In this document: piece by piece, positions 1-5,994 of the stretch
Numbering within the stretch: position 1 is the stretch's first letter
Layout: each line of letters begins with the position of its first letter
Source of the DNA: Cyanobacteria bacterium UBA8803
GTDB taxonomy: Bacteria > Cyanobacteriota > Cyanobacteriia > Cyanobacteriales > Coleofasciculaceae
Direction of reading: 5' to 3'
DNA length: 30,537 nucleotides
NCBI GenBank assembly: GCA_003505715.1
Contig: DNXU01000340.1
Coordinates: forward strand, 4,368-34,904
Program-made: the position numbers and the translations under genes
Notes under the pieces: generated by a model
What the model saw: the letters and a program-made list of their open reading frames with translations, nothing else
Told to the model about the DNA's origin: nothing
Databases searched by the model: none

Positions 1-108
1 TGCCGGACATCATATCAGTCATCCTTCATGAATGATGTTTGTTCTCCGTTACATAAGACTTACCCACAGTTGCCCACAGTTAGAACTTTCTATCCCAGAT
101 AACTGTAG

Positions 109-137
109 AAAAAAGTTCAATAGTGGCAAGCCACTAT
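109..137 (-). terminator. Probable intrinsic terminator of the hybrid kinase
   Basis: A perfect 8-bp stem, ATAGTGGC/GCCACTAT (120-127 and 130-137), has a 2-nt loop. Read on the minus strand it is followed within a few bases by six T residues (109-114). It lies about 80 nt beyond the kinase stop codon, as expected for a rho-independent terminator. Confidence 0.55.
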
Positions 138-214
138 ATCACTATGACACTATACTAACTTTTAGAGACGCTTAGCGGACACTTCTATCCCCAAGGCGAC
201 GGCATCCAGGGTTT

Positions 215-2185
215 TTAATCCGTTAGAGCCAAAATTTCATCAAACCCAAAGTGATGCACTAGCTCGATTAATTTGTCTGCCAGGTGACGATGAGATTGGG
301 GAATTTGCTCACATAGTTGTAAGATTTTCTCTCCATCGACTTCAATTGCGGCTTGCCTTAAAGCAGCTATCCACTCTGGGTTCATAACGTTGAGGGATAA
401 ACAATCAAGGTTTTGAGATGAAGAGAGATTGAGCTGTTCTAGCTGGTTCTCAAAAATATATTGCACTCCCAGATGTTCTGTGATCTTATCAAAAATTATC
501 TGTTCGCGAAAGGGTTTACGGACTAAGTCATCACAACCAGCGGCGAGAATTGTGGTCTTTTGTTCTTCAAAAGCACTGGCAGTTAGGGCAATAATTTTGG
601 TTGGGGTGGTTCCCCTGCGTTCCGGTTCCCTAGCACGAATCTGACGGGCAGCTTCGTAGCCATCCATGACAGGCATTCGCATATCCATCCAAATTAGATG
701 GGGTTGCCAAGTTTCCCACAGGGCGATCGCTTCTTGTCCGTTACTGGCAGACTGAACTTCAAAACCGACGCTGCCTAGGAGCTGTACTATTAAATCACAG
801 TTTTCTTGGCGATCATCTACAACCAAAATGCGGTAACTGGGTTGATGGGGAGCAAGTTGGAGAACACGTCCGCTACTGATTGATGTTGCCACCTCCAAGG
901 GGTTCACCAGATGCACTTGCACGTTAAAGGTGAATCTAGAACCCTGTCCGAGAATGCTGCTACAGCCAATATTACCCCCCATCAACCGCACAAATTGACG
1001 GCTAATCGTTAGTCCTAATCCTGTTCCCTCTTTAATTTGGGCACCACTGCTGGTTTGGACAAACGGCTGAAACAGATTGTCGATTTCGTCTGGTGCAATT
1101 CCGTATCCGGTATCTTCGACTTCAAAATGTAGGGTGTAGGGTGTAGAACTCGCTTCGTTCCCAGTCCTCATTCCTACTCGCAACGTCACTCCCCCAGTTT
1201 GGGTAAATTTGACGGCGTTACCCAAGAGATTGATGAGAACTTGGCGGAGTTTGCCCTCATCTGTACGGATATACTGGGGTAGGTCGGGCGCAAGTTCAAA
1301 CTTAAGGAATAACTGCTTGGCTTTTGTCCGTACTAAAAACATTTCCTGTAGCGTCCGCAACAGCAGATGCAGGTCGAACGAATCAGGATTTAAAACAATT
1401 CGCCCCGCCTCAATCTTGGACATTTCCAGCACATCGTCAATCAGGTTGAGTAAGTGTTCTCCACTGCGGTTGATAGTTGCTACAGATTCACGCTGCTTGG
1501 AGGTGAGTGTAGTGTCTCGTTCCAGCAACTGAGCAAAACCTAAGATAGCATTCAAAGGTGTGCGGAGTTCGTGACTCATGTTGGCTAAGAATGCACTTTT
1601 GGCACGGTTGGCTGCTTCGGCAGCATCTTTGGCAGCGATGAGTGCCTCTTCAGCTTGATGCCTTGTACAACCCATCGCAATCAGTTCACCCACGAGTTGG
1701 AGGAGATTAATCTCCTCTTGACTCCAGGTTTTAGAGTAGTGAACAACACTAGCAACCAGCAGTCCCACAACTTGCCCAGAATGTCTCATGGGTACGATCG
1801 CAAAAGATTGAGTTGAGGTAGCAGCTAAGATACCTATTGCCGTGGCATTGAGGGGAGTTTCTGCCAGAGAGGAAAATTGCATCGCCTTGCCTTGAAACAA
1901 TTGTTGATGAAGTTCCTTAAATTGCTCGACGGATGTAGCTCTGACTACGCTTGGTATTGCCTCGAGACAATCGGCATTCCACTCATAGGTAAGATAGCAC
2001 TCTTGTCGATCGTCAGAGTAGGTATAGATGCAACTGCGTTCTGCCTCAATAAATTTCGCGATCGCTTCTAGCGTAAAATTAATGGCTGTGTCTAAGTCTT
2101 GGTCGAGGAAATGCCGGGAAATGTTGCTGAGTAATCCTTCCGCTTGCGTTCTGTGATATCTGTAGAAATGATAGTTGCAATCCAA
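215..2185 (-). CDS. GAF-histidine kinase-receiver half of a frame-split hybrid sensor kinase
   Basis: This 656-codon frame carries a GAF domain (about residues 20-165), then HisKA with phospho-acceptor His205 in the SHELRTPLNAILGF motif. A HATPase_c domain follows, with an N-box (LLGNAVKFT), a G1 box (EDTGYGI) and a GTGLGL G2 box. The receiver domain has Asp501 in the WMDMRMPVMDGYEA motif, and the last 65 residues form a tail shared with the other two hybrid kinases here. The tail lacks an Hpt-type HxxKG motif. The GAF is a clear paralogue of the second GAF in the 2186-aa kinase. The nominal ATG has no good ribosome site and lies inside the upstream PAS frame. Residue 19 onward (QAEGLL) continues naturally from the ERK that ends the last PAS domain in the other frame. 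I infer that this was one protein of about 1450 residues; separate translation by reinitiation is possible but unsupported. Confidence 0.85.
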   Translation of the reverse strand: MDCNYHFYRYHRTQAEGLLSNISRHFLDQDLDTAINFTLEAIAKFIEAERSCIYTYSDDRQECYLTYEWNADCLEAIPSVVRATSVEQFKELHQQLFQGKAMQFSSLAETPLNATAIGILAATSTQSFAIVPMRHSGQVVGLLVASVVHYSKTWSQEEINLLQLVGELIAMGCTRHQAEEALIAAKDAAEAANRAKSAFLANMSHELRTPLNAILGFAQLLERDTTLTSKQRESVATINRSGEHLLNLIDDVLEMSKIEAGRIVLNPDSFDLHLLLRTLQEMFLVRTKAKQLFLKFELAPDLPQYIRTDEGKLRQVLINLLGNAVKFTQTGGVTLRVGMRTGNEASSTPYTLHFEVEDTGYGIAPDEIDNLFQPFVQTSSGAQIKEGTGLGLTISRQFVRLMGGNIGCSSILGQGSRFTFNVQVHLVNPLEVATSISSGRVLQLAPHQPSYRILVVDDRQENCDLIVQLLGSVGFEVQSASNGQEAIALWETWQPHLIWMDMRMPVMDGYEAARQIRAREPERRGTTPTKIIALTASAFEEQKTTILAAGCDDLVRKPFREQIIFDKITEHLGVQYIFENQLEQLNLSSSQNLDCLSLNVMNPEWIAALRQAAIEVDGEKILQLCEQIPQSHRHLADKLIELVHHFGFDEILALTD

Positions 2186-4515
2186 GAATCTGTCGCTTCA
2201 TCTCGCACAGAGGAGAGGTTGAAAGAAATCCAACGTAGTGTTCCATCCGGGTGGTTATACCGATACTCGCGTTCACAAGTTCCCTCAGTAAAAATGGCAT
2301 TAAAGCCTTGTTGTAAGGTCGTTTCCAGGTCTTCATGCGCAATGCGCCACAGGAAAGAATTTTTGTCGGCTATTAACTGTTCCGGAGAATATCCCCAAAG
2401 CTGTACACTTCCAGCAGAGCAGTATTCATAGTTCCATTCACGATTGGCATACACCCGAACGCGATAGATGGCAGCTAGCGCACTATTAAGAATAGTGTTA
2501 AGTCTAGCTTCGGATACTTTTAAGGCTTCTTCTGCAAGTTTGCGATCGGTGATATCCATAGAAATGACGGTCACAAACCAAGAGTCTGTGGCTTCATCTC
2601 TTACAGAGGTGAGGTCGCTGGAAATCCAACGTAAGTTTCCATCCGGGTGGTTATACCGATACTCAACTTGGCCAGTCCCTTCGGCATAAATAGTATTAAA
2701 GCCTTGTTGTAAGGTCGTTTCCAGGTCTTCAGGCACAATGCGCGACAGGAGAGAATTTTTGTCGGCTATTAACTGTTCGGGAGAATATCCCCAAAGCTCT
2801 AGACTGCCAGCAGAGCAGTATTCATAGTTTAATTCCCGATTGGCATAAGCCCGCATACAATAGATAACAGCCAACGTACTGTTAAGAATAGTGTTAAGTC
2901 TAGCTTCGGAAGCTTTCAAGGCTTCTTCTGCGAGTTTGTGATCGGTGATGTCTCGCGTCACGGTAATGAACAGCAATTGTCCGTTAGCATCTCGTGAGAC
3001 TGAGCTGTTGCAAATTTGCCACCTCCAGCTACCATCTTTGTGTCTGACACGGTACTGAAACTCAACAGCCAACTCTCCTGCTAAGTGCCGATTTATTACC
3101 TCTAGACATTTGGGTAGATCATCTGGATGAATATAGGGTGCAAAAGATTGACCCTCTAACTCCGCAGGAGTCCACCCTGTTAGATTAGTCACATTGGGGG
3201 AAACATAGGAAAGTATTCCTTCCACGTTAGTGATGGCAAGTACAGCATTGGCGTTTTCCACAATAGTGCGGAATTTGGCTTCGCTTTCAGATAGGGCGGC
3301 TTCAACTCGCTTCTTGTCGCTGATATCTGTAGAAATGGCAGTAGCAATCCAGCAGTCTGCAACTTCATCTCGCACAGATGTGACAGTCACAGAAATCCAG
3401 TGCAAGCTGCCATCAGGATGGTTGTACCGATACTCATAATTGAAGGGGCGTTCGGCAAAAACGGCATCGAAGCATCGTTGGGACATAACAGCCCAGTCTT
3501 CCGGATAAATGCGTGAGGGTATCCGGTTGTTGTCTCCCATTATTTCTTCAGCACAATAACCCCAAATCGCTACGCTGCTAGGGGAGATGTATTCGTATTG
3601 CCAGTCTCGATTGGCATAAACGCGAGCACGCTCAATCGCAGCAAGAGTTCTGCTGAGAATGGTGTTGAGTCTGGCTTCCGAGGCTTGTAAAGCTTCCTCT
3701 ACCCGCTTCTTGTCGCTAATATCGCGCCCTAAAATCACCAGCCCCTTGCGTCTCCCATCGGGGTAAAATAGGGGGACTTTGATCATGTCTACAACGCTTA
3801 CTGTACCGTCCGGTCGGGGAATTATTTCTTCTTGTCGATGAACAGAACCCTTTTGCCAAGCTTCTTCGTCTGTTATGTGACAACCGAGCAAGGCATCGCG
3901 ATAAAAGTGGCTAAATTCTGCCAGTTCGGCGTCAGTTTTGCCTCGATAATCAACGCCTTGTAGCTCCAACAATTCAAGGGTAGCTGGGTTGGACTCCAGC
4001 CAACGCCCCTCACCGTCTTTAAAAGAGATAATATCAGGTGTAGCATTAATCAGCGTTCGTAACTGCTCCTCGCTTTCTGGTAAGGAGGCTTGGGTACTCT
4101 GTGTTAGTGTGATGTCGTCTTTTGCCTGGGTGATTTCTCGAATCACCAGTACAGCAGATTTACCCGGTGCCTCTCCGGTACAGCTGCCAGAAATTTGCAG
4201 CATTAGGGAGCGATCGCCTTCCCCAAATTCATACTCAGTTGTCTTATACTCTCCCTGGTGCAGAAGTACATCGGGGTAGAATTGTGGAGCAAGCGGTTGT
4301 CCAGCTCGTGCTAGAGGTAGTAAGTTATTCAGCCTTGAGTCTAGGATCGTGCTGTCAGGTTGGTTCACCAATAGCTCAAAGCTAGCATTGCACCATTGTA
4401 CGCCTTGGTTTTCGTCTACCCAGACGACAGCTTCTGCGATCGCATTTAGCGTCACTTGCATTTTGCTTAAGGTAGCTTGCAACTGCTCGATCTGTTCTAG
4501 CTGTTGAGCGCTCAT
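2092..4515 (-). CDS. PAS-array half of the same frame-split hybrid sensor kinase
   Basis: This frame of 807 codons has six PAS domains (roughly 15-131, 151-269, 282-405, 418-533, 543-668 and 675-795). Most are followed by PAC-type signatures such as DITDRK and DITERK. It ends in a short out-of-frame tail (KDYSATFPGISSTKT) instead of entering the GAF domain. The start is set at the ATG giving MSAQQLEQ, with AGGAG 6 nt upstream; another ATG lies immediately before it. The frame stays open further upstream, but that stretch is supplied by a MITE-like element and is unlikely to be native protein. PAS domains 5 and 6 are a recent tandem duplication. Without the kinase module the product could sense ligands but not signal, so the pair is probably a decaying gene, unless the 4-nt difference is a sequencing error. 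Confidence 0.8.
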   Translation of the reverse strand: MSAQQLEQIEQLQATLSKMQVTLNAIAEAVVWVDENQGVQWCNASFELLVNQPDSTILDSRLNNLLPLARAGQPLAPQFYPDVLLHQGEYKTTEYEFGEGDRSLMLQISGSCTGEAPGKSAVLVIREITQAKDDITLTQSTQASLPESEEQLRTLINATPDIISFKDGEGRWLESNPATLELLELQGVDYRGKTDAELAEFSHFYRDALLGCHITDEEAWQKGSVHRQEEIIPRPDGTVSVVDMIKVPLFYPDGRRKGLVILGRDISDKKRVEEALQASEARLNTILSRTLAAIERARVYANRDWQYEYISPSSVAIWGYCAEEIMGDNNRIPSRIYPEDWAVMSQRCFDAVFAERPFNYEYRYNHPDGSLHWISVTVTSVRDEVADCWIATAISTDISDKKRVEAALSESEAKFRTIVENANAVLAITNVEGILSYVSPNVTNLTGWTPAELEGQSFAPYIHPDDLPKCLEVINRHLAGELAVEFQYRVRHKDGSWRWQICNSSVSRDANGQLLFITVTRDITDHKLAEEALKASEARLNTILNSTLAVIYCMRAYANRELNYEYCSAGSLELWGYSPEQLIADKNSLLSRIVPEDLETTLQQGFNTIYAEGTGQVEYRYNHPDGNLRWISSDLTSVRDEATDSWFVTVISMDITDRKLAEEALKVSEARLNTILNSALAAIYRVRVYANREWNYEYCSAGSVQLWGYSPEQLIADKNSFLWRIAHEDLETTLQQGFNAIFTEGTCEREYRYNHPDGTLRWISFNLSSVRDEATDSWIATIISTDITERKRKDYSATFPGISSTKT
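2143..2146 (-). other. Frameshift site: loss of one copy of a CAAG tetranucleotide
   Basis: On the minus strand the sequence reads GAACGCAAGCGGAAGGA. The protein family, and the paralogue at about 15662-15680 in this window, requires codons for E-R-K-Q-A-E. The plus-strand paralogue reads CCGCTTGTTTACGTTC where this locus reads CCGCTTGCGTTC, exactly 4 nt shorter. A tandem CAAGCAAG reduced to CAAG by slippage explains the change and the switch of frame. Confidence 0.75.
2155..2946 (-). repeat. Tandem 396-bp duplication encoding two near-identical PAS domains
   Basis: Two direct copies (2155-2550 and 2551-2946) share a 132-codon period. Both encode the landmarks YEYCSAGS, LWGYSPEQLIADKNS, EDLETTLQQGFN, EYRYNHPDG and SVRDEATDSW. 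The similarity is visible at both DNA and protein level. It is much higher than between the other PAS domains, so the duplication is relatively recent. Confidence 0.85.
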
Positions 4516-4552
4516 CATATACTCCTGGTTGCTCCAAGATGGAACTGACAAC

Positions 4553-4648
4553 GGGAGCGTGTCAACAAGGGCTTCTGCTCTCTCCAGGTTGGGAGAGAGG
4601 CTCTTGGTGAGGGCTTTCCAGATTGATCTGTAAAAGTGACATGCTCCC
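4553..4648. mobile_element. 96-bp MITE-like element with 9-bp target-site duplication
   Basis: The ends are 12-bp inverted repeats, GGGAGCGTGTCA (4553-4564) and TGACATGCTCCC (4637-4648), matching at 11 of 12 positions. Identical 9-bp direct repeats, ACTGACAAC, abut both ends exactly (4544-4552 and 4649-4657). Inside is a CTCTCC/GGAGAG hairpin (4579-4596) of a kind common in cyanobacterial intergenic repeats. No transposase fits in 96 bp, so it would be non-autonomous. Nine-bp duplications are typical of several IS families, including IS4-type elements, but I cannot assign the parent. Confidence 0.75.
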
Positions 4649-4781
4649 ACTGACAACTTTGTATAGAGATTTTACCCTCAGGCCACCTTGGGAATAAACT
4701 CCAGCCAAACTACAGTTTGCTTACTATCCATTCCGTTATGCGGCTCTTGGCCTTTTAAAAATTTTCCACCAATTGCGATTA

Positions 4782-4815
4782 TCTCCCCTAGTTCTCCCCG
4801 ATTGCCCTGTAATCT
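4782..4815 (+). promoter_or_regulatory. TCTCCCC-box promoter, copy 1 (small-protein pair)
   Basis: Direct repeats TCTCCCC (4782-4788) and TCTCCCC (4793-4799) are separated by TAGT, giving an 11-bp period. A -10-like TAATCT (4810-4815) starts after a 10-bp gap, and no consensus -35 is present. The box overlaps where -35 would be, as in activator-dependent promoters of PhoB/OmpR-type regulators. The first start codon downstream is at 4925. Confidence 0.7.
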
Positions 4816-4924
4816 TCAAAGTATCGACGGAGGGAGGAATCAAACAGCTGTTGACTGCCAGCTCTGAACAATGAAGTCTTAAGCTAATCTGAACAATCCT
4901 CAACTACATCAAGGAGAAGCGATC

Positions 4925-5119
4925 GTGCTAAACAAGCAACCCAAGAATCGTATTCATAAGCAGCAATTAAATACCCATAATTTAGCCCTAAATAGTGATA
5001 AATTCAAAAAAAATACCGATGCTGAATCTTCCTATGGGATAGGTGGAATTCCTCTTGAGTACCAGCAAAGTGGCTTTATGTATCTACCCGGAATTTATGA
5101 GATCGAATCAATTATTTGA
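4925..5119 (+). CDS. Small hypothetical protein (64 aa), first gene of the box-1 unit
   Basis: A GTG start sits 8 nt downstream of a strong AAGGAG ribosome site (4911-4916). The 64-residue product is Lys/Asn/Gln-rich in its N-terminal half. Its C-terminal half is apolar and Gly/Tyr/Pro-rich, containing YGIGGIPLEYQQSG and ending FMYLPGIYEIESII. It has no cysteine, no signal peptide and no transmembrane segment. I do not recognise a family. It lies about 110 nt downstream of the shared TCTCCCC promoter and 77 nt ahead of a second small frame with an equally strong ribosome site. The two-part composition (charged leader, apolar glycine-containing tail) resembles that of peptide precursors, but no modification enzyme or transporter is adjacent, so this is only a possibility. 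Confidence 0.6.
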   Translation: MLNKQPKNRIHKQQLNTHNLALNSDKFKKNTDAESSYGIGGIPLEYQQSGFMYLPGIYEIESII

Positions 5120-5196
5120 GAAATCCACCTGGCAACACCTAAACCAGCAAAAACGCTACTAATTACCTGAACAATAAATATAAGGAGAAAACAACC

Positions 5197-5370
5197 ATGC
5201 AGCAACAACCTCAAGAAGAGCATCTGCAAACAAACGCACAAGGCCATAAAGCCAAAAAGCTTACTACATTGGCAGGGGTTTTCGAGCAAATTATGTCGGG
5301 AGCCATTGTACAAACAGACTATGATTTCACGAGATTAGAAGAAATATTAAAAGGTCAAGTAAAAAAGTAG
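5197..5370 (+). CDS. Small hypothetical protein (57 aa), second gene of the box-1 unit
   Basis: An ATG start lies 9 nt downstream of TAAGGAG (5181-5187), an excellent ribosome site. The product has a Gln/Glu-rich N-terminus, a basic GHKAKK stretch, an apolar segment LTTLAGVFEQIMSGAIV and an acidic-to-basic end (DYDFTRLEEILKGQVKK). There is no cysteine, no signal peptide and no family I recognise. The gene ends about 115 nt before a hairpin terminator (5485-5510). The strong translation signal and the shared promoter argue that it is real. It may be a soluble helical small protein or a secreted peptide precursor; its function is unknown. Confidence 0.6.
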   Translation: MQQQPQEEHLQTNAQGHKAKKLTTLAGVFEQIMSGAIVQTDYDFTRLEEILKGQVKK

Positions 5371-5484
5371 AATCGCATGAAGGAGATTTGCCGCAAATTG
5401 CGGATGGAGCTGTGATCGCGATTCCCAACTAGCCATAAATAATGGCATCGAAGCATTTTTGTCTGTACCACTCACATCCATCTT

Positions 5485-5510
5485 AAAGAGCTGTGCGAGC
5501 GCGGCTCTTT
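5485..5510 (+). terminator. Hairpin terminator of the small-protein unit
   Basis: The stem AAAGAGC/GCTCTTT (5485-5491 and 5504-5510) is followed by a pyrimidine-rich tail, CTTGTTGCTT. It is homologous in sequence and position to the much stronger terminator after the GH44 gene. Confidence 0.5.
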
Positions 5511-5562
5511 CTTGTTGCTTATAAAGGGCACTTAATTCTCGTTCTAATGTCTTTTTTGGATA
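5485..5562 (+). repeat. 78-bp intergenic repeat, copy A (other copy 7847-7924)
   Basis: This segment aligns without gaps to 7847-7924 at roughly three-quarters identity by eye. The alignment covers the terminator hairpin, the TTGTTGCT and ATAAAGG stretches, TTAATTCT and a final T-rich stretch. Each copy lies downstream of a different gene that is preceded by the same promoter box. Confidence 0.6.
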
Positions 5563-5582
5563 GGCTCTAAGGATTAATTATT

Positions 5583-5608
5583 AACCCCTCCTCGATACAG
5601 GAGGGGTT
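5583..5608. terminator. Strong bidirectional hairpin
   Basis: Perfect 10-bp arms AACCCCTCCT/AGGAGGGGTT flank a 6-nt loop. The GC-rich core, with T residues on one side and A residues on the other, fits a bidirectional terminator isolating the small-protein unit from GH44. Confidence 0.65.
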
Positions 5609-5778
5609 TAGCTGTAATTGTGGTTGCTCTGATAATTGATAGCAGTAGATAACTCCAGAATATTTCACAAATATCTCTTAAATTTTAGTAGCACGACTGT
5701 AAATATTGATAGGCATGAGTCAGTGATGCTATTCAGTGCCAGAAAAACTGGATAGGAGTTATTATGCTTGGTTAAGTA

Positions 5779-5794
5779 AGTGATTTAAGTCACA
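5779..5794. promoter_or_regulatory. Possible CRP/FNR-family binding site upstream of GH44
   Basis: AGTGA-N6-TCACA matches nine of the ten consensus positions of the TGTGA-N6-TCACA palindrome used by CRP-type regulators, including the cyanobacterial cAMP receptor SyCRP1. It lies about 70 bp upstream of the TCTCCCC box of the GH44 gene. I did not see an equivalent before the other two box-controlled units. A chance match is possible. Confidence 0.35.
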
Positions 5795-5864
5795 AAATGC
5801 CTGTGATTAGTTCGTGAGTTTGCTCAGTAGATATTCGGCAGAAAAAATTTCAAATTTGTGATTA

Positions 5865-5898
5865 TCTCCCCTAGTTCTCCCCGATTTATCTCTAAATT
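5865..5898 (+). promoter_or_regulatory. TCTCCCC-box promoter, copy 2 (GH44)
   Basis: TCTCCCC (5865-5871), TAGT and TCTCCCC (5876-5882) are followed after exactly 10 bp by TAAATT (5893-5898). It shares GATT immediately before or after the box with the other copies and an ATCTCTAA tract with copy 3. The leader that follows contains a 9-bp inverted repeat, AGCAGAGAA/TTCTCTGCT (5910-5918 and 5941-5949). Confidence 0.7.
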
Positions 5899-5994
5899 AA
5901 AAGCATGAAAGCAGAGAACACTGCATCTAACAAAGACAAATTCTCTGCTATCACTTCGGAACCAATCACATTTTAGAGAGTTAGAGAAAAGGAA

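Larger units (their letters stand above)
5371..5994. other. Non-coding spacer between the small-protein pair and GH44
   Basis: This 624-nt spacer holds two terminators (5485-5510 and 5583-5608), one copy of a 78-bp repeat (5485-5562), a CRP-type palindrome (5779-5794), the second TCTCCCC promoter (5865-5898) and a 5'-leader hairpin. It also contains a small palindrome, CCGCAAATTGCGG (about 5390-5402). I see no convincing gene, although a 23-codon frame without a good ribosome site (5905-5976) lies in the GH44 leader. Confidence 0.6.

Noticed and set aside
4516..4656. N-terminal extension of the PAS-array protein to an earlier ATG
   Set aside because: The extra 47 codons come mostly from the MITE-like element and lack a ribosome site, while AGGAG precedes the MSAQQ start.
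5095..5313. 72-codon minus-strand frame opposite the small-protein pair
   Set aside because: It has no ribosome site and overlaps the better-supported plus-strand small genes.
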